A stretch of 64,000 bases of DNA, taken from contig JASSUG010000001.1 in NCBI GenBank assembly GCA_031963465.1, forward strand, positions 186,001-250,000, read 5' to 3'. Below, in pieces: positions 8,422 to 17,897 of this stretch. The position numbers and the translations under genes are program-made. Numbering within the stretch: position 1 is the first letter of the stretch; each line of letters begins with the position of its first letter. The DNA comes from Mycoavidus cysteinexigens_B. GTDB taxonomy: Bacteria > Pseudomonadota > Gammaproteobacteria > Burkholderiales > Burkholderiaceae. Under the pieces are notes generated by a model. The model saw only the letters and a list, made by a program, of their open reading frames with translations, was not told where the DNA came from and ran no database searches.

Positions 8422-9591
8422 ATGCTACTTTGGCTTGCGCACTGGCTACAACATGACGTCAGTTTTTTACGCGTGATTAACTATCTGACTTTGCGAGCAG
8501 TGATGGCCGCGATTACGGCCCTAGTGATCGGCTTAGTGTGCGGTCCATGGGTGATTCGTAAGCTGACCAAACTCAAAATGGGCCAGGCTGTACGCCAAGA
8601 TGGTCCGAGTACGCACTTGGTCAAAGCCGGGACCCCAACCATGGGCGGAGTGCTGATTTTAATTGGTATCGCCGTGTCGACTTTATTGTGGGCCGATTTG
8701 ACCAATCGTTTTGTCTGGATTGTGATGCTGGTTACGTTTGGCTTTGGCCTGATTGGTTGGGTTGACGATTATCGCAAAGTGGTACATAAAAATCCGCGTG
8801 GCATGTCGTCACGCGAGAAATACGGCTGGCAATCGCTGATTGGCCTTTTTGCTGCGGTGTATCTTGCGTGTAGCGTATCGGAGGCCAGCAATGTTCCCGT
8901 GTTTGATTTTTTTATGGCATGGGTGCGTAGTGGCTTGTCGACTGATTTGCCGGCGCGGGCAGATTTACTGCTGCCGTTTATCAAGTCGATCAGCTATCCA
9001 TTAGGTTTATATGGTTTTATTACGCTCACTTATTTTGTGATTGTGGGGACTAGCAATGCGGTGAATTTAACCGATGGCTTGGATGGTCTAGTGATTATGC
9101 CGGTGGTGTTAGTCGGCGGCGCATTGGGGGCTTTTGCCTATGTGATGGGCAGTGCTGTCTATTCAAAATATCTGTTGTTTCCCCATGTTCCCGGTGCTGG
9201 CGAGTTGCTGATTTTTTGCGCGGCGATGGGCGGCGCAGGCCTTGCCTTTCTTTGGTATAACACCTATCCCGCACAGGTCTTTATGGGCGATGTAGGTGCG
9301 CTCGCGCTGGGTGGCGCGCTGGGTACGGTGGCGGTGATTGTGCGGCAGGAAATCGTCCTGTTTATTATGGGCGGCGTATTTGTTGTCGAAACCTTGTCGG
9401 TGATGATCCAAGTCGTTTGGTTTAAATATACCAAACGGTATTACGGCGCTGGACGCCGTTTATTCAAGATGGCGCCGCTGCATCATCATTTTGAGTTATC
9501 CGGCTGGAGAGAAACTCAGGTGGTCGTGCGTTTTTGGATTATTACGCTGATGCTGGTTTTGATCGGTCTATCTACGCTCAAATTGCGGTAA
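8422..9591 (+). CDS. mraY: Phospho-MurNAc-pentapeptide transferase MraY
   Basis: Integral membrane enzyme that moves phospho-MurNAc-pentapeptide from UDP to undecaprenyl phosphate, forming lipid I. The 389-residue product has about ten hydrophobic segments. It shows the family motifs GTPTMGG, WVDDYRK (Mg-binding aspartates), NAVNLTDGLDGL, FMGDVGALALGG and the late FKMAPLHHHFEL histidine cluster. An AGGAAAT ribosome site precedes the ATG. The stop lies 8 bp before the preferred murD start. Confidence 0.96.
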   Translation: MLLWLAHWLQHDVSFLRVINYLTLRAVMAAITALVIGLVCGPWVIRKLTKLKMGQAVRQDGPSTHLVKAGTPTMGGVLILIGIAVSTLLWADLTNRFVWIVMLVTFGFGLIGWVDDYRKVVHKNPRGMSSREKYGWQSLIGLFAAVYLACSVSEASNVPVFDFFMAWVRSGLSTDLPARADLLLPFIKSISYPLGLYGFITLTYFVIVGTSNAVNLTDGLDGLVIMPVVLVGGALGAFAYVMGSAVYSKYLLFPHVPGAGELLIFCAAMGGAGLAFLWYNTYPAQVFMGDVGALALGGALGTVAVIVRQEIVLFIMGGVFVVETLSVMIQVVWFKYTKRYYGAGRRLFKMAPLHHHFELSGWRETQVVVRFWIITLMLVLIGLSTLKLR

Positions 9592-9599
9592 AAAAAACT

Positions 9600-11150
9600 A
9601 TGTCAATGTTTGGTGAACTGCAACAACCCGCTGTGTTAGTGCTAGGCCTAGGTGCTTCGGGCCTGGCCTTAGCGCGTTGGTGTGCACACTATGGTTGTGC
9701 CGTGCGGATTGCCGATACGCGAGCAGAGCCGCCTAAACTGGCAGCGCTTAAAGCAGAACAGATCGCCGCGGAATTTATCCATGGTGAGTTAACGCCAGCA
9801 TTACTTGATGGCATTGAGTTAGTTGCCATAAGCCCGGGGATTTCGCCGTGGCATCCTGAATTTGCACCATTGCTTGAGGTTGCGCGTGGCCGAGGTGTGC
9901 CGTTGTGGGGAGAGCTTGAATTTTTTGCACAGGCGTTGCGAGCACTGAGGATGGAGGCGTATCAGCCGAAACTGCTGGCGATTACCGGCACTAACGGCAA
10001 AACCACAACCACGGCGCTCACCGGTGTATTGTGCGAGCGCGCCGGCCGGCGCGTGGGCATCGCCGGCAATATTGGTCCGCCGCTGCTTGAGCGCTTAGCC
10101 GAAGCCCTCAACGCTCATCAGCTGCCCGACATTTGGGTGCTTGAGCTATCGAGTTTTCAGTTGGCAAGTGCTTACACGTTTGCGCCTGACGCTGCTGTGA
10201 TACTTAATATCACGCAAGATCATCTCGATTGGCATCAGAACTTGGCGCACTATATTGCCTCTAAAAACCGTATTTTTGGCGCTCATACCGTGCGTATTTT
10301 GAATCGTGATGATGCGCATACCATGGCGCTCGTGCAAAATTCTGACTGGGTCAGCGCAGCGAGCGAAAAAAACCTACGCAGCTCGACACAAAAAGCGGCG
10401 CGGGTGATGAGCTTCGGACTTGACGCTCCGCAGATCAATGGGGATTACGGTTTAGCGCAAGAAAACGGCATGGCCTGGTTGGCGCTGGCTGAATCTGTTG
10501 CCGACAGCACGCTGCCGCTCTCCCCGCGTGCGCGCCCGCGGGCAAAAGTCGCGGATGAGATTGCCCTGAAACGGCTGATGCCGGTTGAAGCATTGCGCAT
10601 TCGTGGTTTGCATAACGCGGCGAATGCGCTGGCCGCGCTAGCCTTATGTCGCGCGATCGACCTGCCGCTAGCCAGTCTAATGCATGGCCTGCGTGAATAC
10701 CATGGCGAGCCGCACCGGGTTGAGACGATTCTCTCTTTAAACGGTGTCGAATTTGTTGATGACAGTAAGGGCACCAATGTCGGGGCAACGGTTGCTGCCC
10801 TAAATGGCTTGGCGCGGCGTACTGTATTAATTCTGGGCGGTGACGGTAAAGGGCAAGATTTTGCGCCACTCGCAGTGCCTGTTGCCAATTGGTGCCGGGC
10901 CGTGATGTTGATTGGTCGCGATGCGCCGATTTTACGGCAGGCATTGGCGCATACGGGCGTGCCGTTAAACGAATATGCCAGCTTGATAGATGCGACCCGC
11001 GCGGCCGCCACCCTGGCCCAAAAGGGCGACACAGTTCTGCTGTCGCCAGCTTGTGCGAGCTTTGATATGTTTCGTGATTACCGCCACCGGGCGCAAGTGT
11101 TCAGGCAGACAGTCGCCGAGCTAGCAAGTGCTTGCGGAGTGGTTGTATGA
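9600..11150 (+). CDS. murD: UDP-MurNAc-L-alanine:D-glutamate ligase MurD
   Basis: Adds D-glutamate to UDP-MurNAc-L-Ala. The 516-residue product has an N-terminal Rossmann-like domain (VLVLGLGASGLALARW), the ATP-binding motif AITGTNGKTTTTAL, the block VLELSSFQL, LNITQDHLDWH, and the C-terminal FVDDSKGTN. The reading frame extends upstream into mraY, but the ATG at 9600, 8 bp after the mraY stop, places the domain as in relatives. No clear ribosome site is seen, so coupling to mraY is likely. The stop overlaps ftsW by 4 bp. Confidence 0.94.
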   Translation: MSMFGELQQPAVLVLGLGASGLALARWCAHYGCAVRIADTRAEPPKLAALKAEQIAAEFIHGELTPALLDGIELVAISPGISPWHPEFAPLLEVARGRGVPLWGELEFFAQALRALRMEAYQPKLLAITGTNGKTTTTALTGVLCERAGRRVGIAGNIGPPLLERLAEALNAHQLPDIWVLELSSFQLASAYTFAPDAAVILNITQDHLDWHQNLAHYIASKNRIFGAHTVRILNRDDAHTMALVQNSDWVSAASEKNLRSSTQKAARVMSFGLDAPQINGDYGLAQENGMAWLALAESVADSTLPLSPRARPRAKVADEIALKRLMPVEALRIRGLHNAANALAALALCRAIDLPLASLMHGLREYHGEPHRVETILSLNGVEFVDDSKGTNVGATVAALNGLARRTVLILGGDGKGQDFAPLAVPVANWCRAVMLIGRDAPILRQALAHTGVPLNEYASLIDATRAAATLAQKGDTVLLSPACASFDMFRDYRHRAQVFRQTVAELASACGVVV

Positions 11151-12286
11151 AGCTGCTTGAATATGATGCGCCGTTGATGTGGGCTGTCATTACGCTGCTG
11201 GGGCTAGGGTTGGTGATGGTGTATTCGGCATCGATTGTGATGCCGGATGCGCCGAAATATGCCTCTTATCAGGCGCATCATTTCTTGTTGCGGCATATGG
11301 TGTCGCTGTCGCTGGGGATGGTGGCAGCATTTTGTGTGTTTTGGGTGCCGCTTAAACTTTGGGATCGGTTTGCTTCTAAGCTTTTTCTGTTCGCCTTGGT
11401 GTTGCTGGTGATGGTCTTGATTCCTCCATTTGGCAAAGGGGTTAACGGTGCACATCGTTGGATTTCGCTGGGTTTACTCAATCTCCAGCCCTCCGAAATT
11501 ATGAAACTCGCGGTCACCGTCTATGCCGCGAATTACACCGTGCGTAAACAAGAATTAATGCATAGCTTAGGCCAGGGATTTTTGCCCATGGCGTTGGCTG
11601 TAGGGTGTATCGGTGCGTTGTTGCTGCTTGAACCCGATATGGGCGCCTTTATGGTGATTGCGGTGATTGCGATGGGGGTGCTTTTTCTGGGCGGAGTGAA
11701 TGGCAAATGGTTCGGTGGCATTGCTCTGACGGTAGCCGGTACTTTTACGTTGTTAATTTGGCTATCGCCATGGCGGCGCGAACGCATTTTTGCTTACCTA
11801 AATCCGTGGGATGAACGGTATGCCCAAGGTAAAGCCTACCAGTTGACGCATTCGTTGATCGCCTTCGGCCGCGGTGAATGGTTTGGCGTGGGTTTAGGCG
11901 GCAGCGTTGAAAAACTCAATTACTTGCCAGAGGCCCATACCGATTTCATTCTGGCGGTGATTGGCGAAGAGCTGGGTTTTTTCGGTGTATTGGCCGTGAT
12001 TGTGCTGTTTTACTGGATGGTGCGGCGGGCCTTTGAAATTGGCCGTCAAGCTCTGGTGCTAGATCGTGTATTTGCGGGCCTTGCCGCCAAAGGTATTGGC
12101 TTGTGGCTAGGGGCCCAAGCCTTTATCAATATGGGGGTCAACCTGGGCTTGTTGCCGACCAAAGGGTTAACCCTACCGCTCGTGAGCTATGGCGGCTCAG
12201 GTATTTTGCTTAATTGTATTGCGCTTGCGCTATTAATGCGGGTCGATTATGAAAATCGCCTCTTAATGCGCGGAGGAAAAGTATGA
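11147..12286 (+). CDS. ftsW: Septal peptidoglycan polymerase FtsW (SEDS family)
   Basis: Glycosyltransferase that polymerises lipid II at the septum together with FtsI. The 379-residue product has about ten membrane helices. The SEDS motifs are GAHRWISLGLLNLQPSEIMK, the block LLLEPDMGAF, LPEAHTDFILAVIGEELGF with its essential acidic residue, and the end block GLTLPLVSYGGSG. The ATG at 11147 overlaps the murD stop by 4 bp and has GGAG upstream; an in-frame TTG at 11132 lies inside murD and is disfavoured. Confidence 0.95.
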   Translation: MKLLEYDAPLMWAVITLLGLGLVMVYSASIVMPDAPKYASYQAHHFLLRHMVSLSLGMVAAFCVFWVPLKLWDRFASKLFLFALVLLVMVLIPPFGKGVNGAHRWISLGLLNLQPSEIMKLAVTVYAANYTVRKQELMHSLGQGFLPMALAVGCIGALLLLEPDMGAFMVIAVIAMGVLFLGGVNGKWFGGIALTVAGTFTLLIWLSPWRRERIFAYLNPWDERYAQGKAYQLTHSLIAFGRGEWFGVGLGGSVEKLNYLPEAHTDFILAVIGEELGFFGVLAVIVLFYWMVRRAFEIGRQALVLDRVFAGLAAKGIGLWLGAQAFINMGVNLGLLPTKGLTLPLVSYGGSGILLNCIALALLMRVDYENRLLMRGGKV

Positions 12287-13380
12287 GTAATGCGCGCACT
12301 TTGCTGATTGTGGCAGGAGGCACGGGAGGGCATGTGTTTCCGGGGCTAGCAGTCGCCCATCGGATGCGCCGTCATGGCTGGCATGTGGTCTGGCTTGGCA
12401 ATCCCGCGGGCATGGAGGCGGCGCTAGTGCCCAAGCACGGTATTCCAATTGAATTTGTGCGCTTTAGCGGGCTGCGCGGTAAGAGTTTGCGCACCAAGTT
12501 AATGCTACCGATTAATTTACTACGCGCGGCTTGGCAAAGCCTGCGTGTGCTGACAAAAATTAAACCGACGGTGGTGCTCGGGATGGGTGGCTATATTAGT
12601 TTCCCGGCCGGCGTGATGGCGGTACTCAGCGGCCGCCCATTTATTTTGCATGAACAAAACTCAATTGCTGGGTTGGCGAACCGAATGCTTGCCAAAATTG
12701 CGCGTCGGGTGTTGGTTGCGTTTCCAGATGTCTTGCCTCGTGCCGAATGGACCGGTAATCCACTACGCGATGCGCTGATGGTCTTGCCTGAGCCAGCGCA
12801 ACGCTATCGCCAGCGCACGGGTCGACTGCGCTTACTGGTGGTCGGTGGCAGTTTAGGCGCGGCGGCGCTCAATGAGGTGGTGCCGCGCGCGCTCAGCGCT
12901 TTAGCGGTCGATGAGCGGCCGCATGTCGTGCATCAAGCGGGCGTGCGGCAGATTGATGCTTTGCGGGCAAATTATGCCGCCGCCGGTTTGCACGATCATG
13001 AACAAATTGAATTGACGCCGTTTATTGAAGATATGGCGCAGGCGTATGCCGATGCTGATTTGGTGATCTGCCGCGCAGGCGCGATGACGATTGCAGAAAT
13101 TGCTGCAGTAGGGGTCGCGGCCCTATTGGTGCCGTTTCCACATGCGGTAGATGATCACCAAACAACCAATGCGGCGTTCTTATCTACGCATGGAGCTGCC
13201 GTCATGATTCAGCAGCGCGAGTTGTCTGCAGACAAGCTGGCGGCTTGGCTACAGACACAAACCCGTGAGGCCTTAAGCCAAATGGCCGAGCGTGCGCGCC
13301 TGCTGGCTAAACCGGATGCAGCCGAGCAAGTGAGCAAAATTTGTTTAGCGGTGGCTGAGCGCAATAAGGGACCGCTATGA
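12283..13380 (+). CDS. murG: UDP-GlcNAc:lipid I N-acetylglucosaminyltransferase MurG
   Basis: Peripheral inner-membrane GT-B glycosyltransferase that converts lipid I to lipid II. The 365-residue product has the glycine-rich loop VAGGTGGHVFPGLAVA, GMGGYISFPAGV, HEQNSIAGLANR, TGNPLR, the second loop VVGGSLGA and the nucleotide-sugar block ICRAGAMTIAE. It overlaps ftsW by 4 bp and murC by 4 bp, consistent with coupled translation of lipid II enzymes. Confidence 0.96.
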   Translation: MSNARTLLIVAGGTGGHVFPGLAVAHRMRRHGWHVVWLGNPAGMEAALVPKHGIPIEFVRFSGLRGKSLRTKLMLPINLLRAAWQSLRVLTKIKPTVVLGMGGYISFPAGVMAVLSGRPFILHEQNSIAGLANRMLAKIARRVLVAFPDVLPRAEWTGNPLRDALMVLPEPAQRYRQRTGRLRLLVVGGSLGAAALNEVVPRALSALAVDERPHVVHQAGVRQIDALRANYAAAGLHDHEQIELTPFIEDMAQAYADADLVICRAGAMTIAEIAAVGVAALLVPFPHAVDDHQTTNAAFLSTHGAAVMIQQRELSADKLAAWLQTQTREALSQMAERARLLAKPDAAEQVSKICLAVAERNKGPL

Positions 13381-14765
13381 AGCATGTCGTCAAAAATATT
13401 CATTTTGTTGGCATTGGTGGCTCGGGCATGAGCGGCATTGCCGAAGTGCTGCTAAATCTAGGGTATTGCGTCAGCGGTTCCGACTTAAATCGAACCGCCG
13501 TCACGAATCGCTTGGCAGCATTAGGTGCGCGCATCGCCTTGGGTCATCAGGCTGAGCATATTGGAGAGGCCAACGCGGTGGTAGTGTCTAGCGCGATCCA
13601 CGCCGATAACCCGGAAGTGCTGGCAGCCCGTCAACGTGGCATTCCGCTGGTGCCGCGCGCCGCGATGCTAGCCGAATTGATGCGTTTAAAGCAGGGCATT
13701 GCGATTGCCGGCACGCACGGCAAAACCACGACCACCAGCTTAGTGGCAAGTATCCTGGCGCGAGGCGGGTTCGACCCAACTTTTGTGATTGGCGGACGAT
13801 TAAATAGTGCCGGTGCGAATGCTCGGCTTGGCACCGGTGATTTTATTGTGGCCGAGGCAGACGAATCAGATGCTTCTTTTTTGAATCTGTTCCCGGTGAT
13901 CGAAGTCATCACCAATATTGATATGGACCATATGGAGACGTATGGACATGATTTTACGAAACTGAAGCAAGCCTTTATCGAATTTACGCAACGCTTGCCG
14001 TTTTATGGTATTGCGGTGTTATGCGTTGACGACCCGCATGTGTGCGAGATTTTGCCTGCCGTGACTAAGCCGATTGTGCGTTATGGACTGTCGGAGCAGG
14101 CTCAGGTACGCGCCGTGGAGATTCGCGCCGAGGCCGGCCGTATGCACTTTACGGTTCTGCGCGCAGATGCTGCGCCCTTGGCCATCGAGTTAAATCTGCC
14201 GGGCCTGCACAATGTCCGTAATGCTTTAGCGGCGATTGCGATTGCCACTGAACTGGAGGTGGCCGATGAGGCTATTTGCCAAGCGCTGGCAGAGTTTACG
14301 GGCGTAGACCGCCGCTTTCAGCGCTATGGAGAAATCCCGCTAAGCGCTGGTGGCAGTTATACCTTGGTTGATGACTATGGCCATCATCCGGTCGAAATGG
14401 CGGCCACGATAGCGGCTGCACGTGGCGCTTTTGTTGGGCGGCGGCTAGTGCTGGCTTTTCAACCGCACCGTTTTACGCGTACCCGCGATTGCTTTGAGGA
14501 TTTCGTTAAAGTGCTTTCTAGTGCGGATGCAGTGATCCTCACTGAAGTGTATTCAGCCGGTGAGGCGCCTATCACCGCGGCCGATGGGCAGGCGTTGGTG
14601 CGCGCACTTCGTGCGCTGGGTAAGGTAGACGCTGTCTTTGCTAAGACCATCGAGGCGATGCCCGAGACGATTACCCAGCAGGCGCGAACCGGTGACGTTG
14701 TGATTACGATGGGGGCAGGCTCGATGGGCCATGTCCCGGTGTGGCTAACGCAGTCGCATATTTAA
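13377..14765 (+). CDS. murC: UDP-MurNAc:L-alanine ligase MurC
   Basis: First Mur ligase, adding L-Ala to UDP-MurNAc. The 462-residue product has the N-terminal HFVGIGGSGMSGIAEVL Rossmann motif, the ATP-binding motif IAGTHGKTTTTSL, the block VAEADESDASFL, VDDYGHHPVE, and FQPHRFTRTRD. The order of domains and length match the family. It overlaps murG by 4 bp; a 26-bp gap with a GAGGATAG ribosome site leads to ddlB. Confidence 0.96.
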   Translation: MKHVVKNIHFVGIGGSGMSGIAEVLLNLGYCVSGSDLNRTAVTNRLAALGARIALGHQAEHIGEANAVVVSSAIHADNPEVLAARQRGIPLVPRAAMLAELMRLKQGIAIAGTHGKTTTTSLVASILARGGFDPTFVIGGRLNSAGANARLGTGDFIVAEADESDASFLNLFPVIEVITNIDMDHMETYGHDFTKLKQAFIEFTQRLPFYGIAVLCVDDPHVCEILPAVTKPIVRYGLSEQAQVRAVEIRAEAGRMHFTVLRADAAPLAIELNLPGLHNVRNALAAIAIATELEVADEAICQALAEFTGVDRRFQRYGEIPLSAGGSYTLVDDYGHHPVEMAATIAAARGAFVGRRLVLAFQPHRFTRTRDCFEDFVKVLSSADAVILTEVYSAGEAPITAADGQALVRALRALGKVDAVFAKTIEAMPETITQQARTGDVVITMGAGSMGHVPVWLTQSHI

Positions 14766-14791
14766 AATGAGAGACAGAGGATAGATTAAAA

Positions 14792-15721
14792 ATGGATCCG
14801 AAAATATTTGGCAAAGTTGCGGTGCTGTGCGGTGGCGAGTCCGCCGAGCGTGACGTGTCGTTGAATTCTGGGCAGGCGGTATTAGCTGCGTTGCGCGGGC
14901 GCGGTGTGGACGCTTGGCTATTCGATCCTAGCGAGCGCTCACTTTTCTTGCTAAAGGAAGAGGGGTTTGCACGCATTTTTAACGTGCTGCATGGCGGCGA
15001 TGGCGAGAATGGCACGGTCCAAGGTGCGCTTAAATTTCTCGGTATTCCTGGTACCGGTTCCGGGGTGCTGGGTTGCGCCTTGATGATGGATAAAGTACGC
15101 AGCAAATGGATCTGGCAGCAAAACGGCATACCCACGCCGCCGTTTGAGGTGGTGCTGCGAGGTGAAAACTACGAAGCCCGCGCGCAAGAGATCGCCAGCC
15201 AGCTTGGCTTGCCCCTTTTTGTGAAGGCCGCCAACGAAGGGTCAAGTATTGCCATTAGTAAAGTGAAAACAGCGGATCGATTAGCCGCGGCACTGGCCGA
15301 GATTGCTCATCATGAGCCTGTTGTACTGGTTGAAAAAGGCATCGACGGCGGGGGTGAATATACGCTATCGCTGGTCGAAGGGCTTGACCTGCCGATCATA
15401 AAAATCATACCCGCCAGTGAATTTTACGATTATCACGCCAAATATATTGCTGAAGATACCCAATATATGGTTCCTTGCGGGCTGGCGAGCGCCGAGGAAA
15501 AACGTCTGCTGGAACTGGCCCGCCATGCCTTCAAAGTACTCGGCGGCAACGGTTGGGGACGGATAGATTTTATGCTTGACGCCAATGGTAAGGCTTGGTT
15601 TTTAGAGGGCAACACAGTGCCAGGCATGACCAGTCACTCGCTGATCCCCAAAGCGGCAGCTGCCATTGGCATCAGTTATGACGAGTTGGTGCTGCATGCG
15701 CTGTCTCTCACCTTGGTCTAA
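14792..15721 (+). CDS. ddlB: D-alanine:D-alanine ligase, DdlB type
   Basis: ATP-grasp enzyme making the D-Ala-D-Ala dipeptide used by MurF. The 309-residue product has VAVLCGGESAERDVSLNSG, NVLHGGDGENGTVQGAL, the ATP-grasp loop VKAANEGSSIAISKV, the active-site stretch GGEYTLSLV, and LEGNTVPGMTSHSLIPKAA at the metal site. The placement between murC and ftsQ is the standard dcw order and supports the ddlB name over ddlA. ftsQ follows after 15 bp. Confidence 0.95.
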   Translation: MDPKIFGKVAVLCGGESAERDVSLNSGQAVLAALRGRGVDAWLFDPSERSLFLLKEEGFARIFNVLHGGDGENGTVQGALKFLGIPGTGSGVLGCALMMDKVRSKWIWQQNGIPTPPFEVVLRGENYEARAQEIASQLGLPLFVKAANEGSSIAISKVKTADRLAAALAEIAHHEPVVLVEKGIDGGGEYTLSLVEGLDLPIIKIIPASEFYDYHAKYIAEDTQYMVPCGLASAEEKRLLELARHAFKVLGGNGWGRIDFMLDANGKAWFLEGNTVPGMTSHSLIPKAAAAIGISYDELVLHALSLTLV

Positions 15722-15736
15722 AGAGATCCGCGCAAA

Positions 15737-16486
15737 ATGTGGCACAACCTTCGCCAACTCAACTTACTCGCTAATCTGCTGAGCGCGTGTGGCGCGTTGC
15801 TATTGCTGGTGGGTTTGGCGTACTGGTTAAATCGGCAACCGGTGTTTGTGCTGCGAGCGTTGCGTATTGAAGGGGATACGAGTTACTTCAATATGCAAGG
15901 CGCGCGAGCCGCGATGAGTCAACTGCGGGGTAATTTTTTTACCGTGGATTTGGATGCCGCCCGCACCGCTTTTGAGGCCATGCCATGGGTGCGTCACGCG
16001 AGCGTACGGCGCATTTGGCCTAATCGGCTCAGCGTAGCGCTCGAGGAATATAAGCCGCTTGGCACATGGGGCAGTGATTGGCTAGTCAGTACCCAAGGCG
16101 AGCGCTTTACCGCCAATCCGGCGGAAGCCGGCGATGATTTGCTCGCGTTTAACGGGCCAGCGGGCAGCGAGCAGCAGGTGGTGGCGCGCTATCACGATTT
16201 TAAACGCTGGTTCGCCCCACTGGGCGTACCTGTGCAAGAGGTCACTTTATCGTCTCGCTATGCGTGGAGCGTTGAGCTTGCCAATGGCATGCGCATTGAG
16301 CTTGGCCGTGAGCAGAGTGAAGACTTAAATCTGGATACGTTAGCTAAACGTTGCAGCCGCTTAGTTGCAGCCTGGCAATATATAAGCAAGCAATGGGGCA
16401 CACAGATTGAGTATGCCGACTTGCGCTATCCAAATGGTTTTGCCATTCGTGCCGCTGGGATGAAATTTATCGACCGCCCAAAATAG
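15737..16486 (+). CDS. ftsQ: Cell division protein FtsQ
   Basis: Bitopic divisome scaffold linking early and late division proteins. The 249-residue product has one membrane helix near residues 9-31. It is followed by a POTRA domain beginning FVLRALRIEGDTSYFNMQG, and then the FtsQ domain with MPWVRHASVRRIWPNRLSV and the late IEYADLRYPNGFAIR. All parts of a normal FtsQ are present. The 52-bp gap to ftsA holds no clear ribosome site. Confidence 0.94.
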   Translation: MWHNLRQLNLLANLLSACGALLLLVGLAYWLNRQPVFVLRALRIEGDTSYFNMQGARAAMSQLRGNFFTVDLDAARTAFEAMPWVRHASVRRIWPNRLSVALEEYKPLGTWGSDWLVSTQGERFTANPAEAGDDLLAFNGPAGSEQQVVARYHDFKRWFAPLGVPVQEVTLSSRYAWSVELANGMRIELGREQSEDLNLDTLAKRCSRLVAAWQYISKQWGTQIEYADLRYPNGFAIRAAGMKFIDRPK

Positions 16487-16538
16487 CGCTGATCCGCTTA
16501 AATAGGCTGGACACTTTACTACTGCTTTAATTGATTCT

Positions 16539-17768
16539 ATGAAAGATTATCAAGACCTATTAGTCGCACTTGACATCGGCACCTCGAAAGTGGTCGCGGT
16601 GGTGGCTGAACAAAAGGGCGAGGGCCGCTACGAAGTGATCGGTCTTGGCCAAAGCGACTCGAAAGGGCTCAAAAAAGGGGTGGTGGTCAACATTGAGGCC
16701 ACGGTACAGTCGATTCAGCGCGCGCTCGAAGAAGCTGAACTCATGGCGGATTGCAAAATCGCGAATGTTTTCACCGGCATTGCGGGTAGTCATATCCGCA
16801 GCTTTAATTCGAGCGGCATGGTGGCGATCAAAGACAAAGAAGTGATGCCAGCCGATGTTTCTCGTGTCATCGAAACGGCCAAAGCCATCAATATTCCGAC
16901 CGATCAGCAAGTGCTGCATATCCTCACCCAGGAATTTATTATCGATGGGCAAGAGGATGTGCGCGAACCGATTGGCATGAGTGGCATTCGGCTTGAGGTG
17001 AAAGTGCATATCGTGACAGGCGCGGTCTCGGCGGCGCAAAACATCGTCAAATGCGTGCGGCGGTGCGGACTGGAAGTGAATGATCTGATTTTACAGCCCT
17101 TAGCCTCAAGTCTGGCGGTGCTCACCGAGGATGAGAAAGAGCTAGGCGTGGTGTTAGTTGACATTGGTGGTGGCACGACGGATATCGCTATTTTTGCTGA
17201 AGGCGCAATTCGGCACACTGCCGTGATTCCAATTGCTGGCGATCAAATCACCAGCGATATCGCGATGGCGTTACGCACCCCGACGCCAGATGCAGAAGAC
17301 ATTAAGGTGCGTCATGGCATTGCTAAGCAGGTATTGGCTGATCCACATGAAATGATCGAAGTCCCAGGTCTTGGCGAGCGTGGTCCGCGCATGCTGTCTC
17401 GGCAGGCGCTGGCAGCAGTGATTGAACCACGGATTGAAGAGCTTTTTTCACTGGTGCAACAAGTTGTGCGCGAATCCGGCTACGAAGAAATATTGTCTTC
17501 CGGTGTCGTTTTAACCGGCGGCGCAGCGCTCATGGCCGGCATGATCGAGTTGGGTGAGGATATTTTCTTGAAACCTGTGCGCATTGGCGTTCCTCATTAT
17601 CTCGGCGGTTTGGCTGATGTCGTGCGTAGCCCGCGTTATGCAACGGCGATGGGGCTTTTACTCGAAGGGCATGCGCAACGGATAAGGGGCCGCAAAGTTG
17701 CCGTACGCGCGGGTTCGGCAGCACAGATTTGGACGCGGATGAAGGAATGGTTTTTGCGCAGTTTTTAA
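16539..17768 (+). CDS. ftsA: Cell division protein FtsA
   Basis: Actin-like ATPase that tethers FtsZ to the membrane and recruits later divisome proteins. The 409-residue product has the phosphate-1 motif LLVALDIGTSKVVAVV, the 1C domain, the phosphate-2 motif VVLVDIGGGTTDIAIF, the adenosine motif VLTGGAALMAGM, and a C-terminal amphipathic helix candidate ending MKEWFLRSF. These are the family's expected parts. ftsZ follows after 129 bp, an unusually large gap within this operon, which contains a terminator-like hairpin. Confidence 0.96.
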   Translation: MKDYQDLLVALDIGTSKVVAVVAEQKGEGRYEVIGLGQSDSKGLKKGVVVNIEATVQSIQRALEEAELMADCKIANVFTGIAGSHIRSFNSSGMVAIKDKEVMPADVSRVIETAKAINIPTDQQVLHILTQEFIIDGQEDVREPIGMSGIRLEVKVHIVTGAVSAAQNIVKCVRRCGLEVNDLILQPLASSLAVLTEDEKELGVVLVDIGGGTTDIAIFAEGAIRHTAVIPIAGDQITSDIAMALRTPTPDAEDIKVRHGIAKQVLADPHEMIEVPGLGERGPRMLSRQALAAVIEPRIEELFSLVQQVVRESGYEEILSSGVVLTGGAALMAGMIELGEDIFLKPVRIGVPHYLGGLADVVRSPRYATAMGLLLEGHAQRIRGRKVAVRAGSAAQIWTRMKEWFLRSF

Positions 17769-17806
17769 AAAAATCAACAGGGAAAAGTGGGCCTTAGATG
17801 TGAACA

Positions 17807-17831
17807 GCGAGTGCCTGGTGCACGCTTTTTT
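17807..17831 (+). terminator. Terminator-like hairpin between ftsA and ftsZ
   Basis: GCG(AG)TGC at 17807-17814 can pair with GCACGC at 17820-17825 around a 5-nt loop. A T6 run follows at 17826-17831. It sits in the longest gap between ftsA and ftsZ. It could attenuate read-through and so set ftsZ apart from the upstream genes. The stem has a 2-nt bulge, and ftsZ is normally co-transcribed, so partial termination is more likely than a full stop. Confidence 0.45.
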
Positions 17832-17897
17832 AAACATCGAAAAGGCCAGTTAGAGTTTGAAAAGTTTAAGTTAATTTAATTTTGATGGAGAATCATA

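Noticed and set aside
9534..9599. Longer murD start within mraY
   Set aside because: The extra 22 residues read the end of mraY in another frame and do not resemble MurD; the ATG at 9600 fits.
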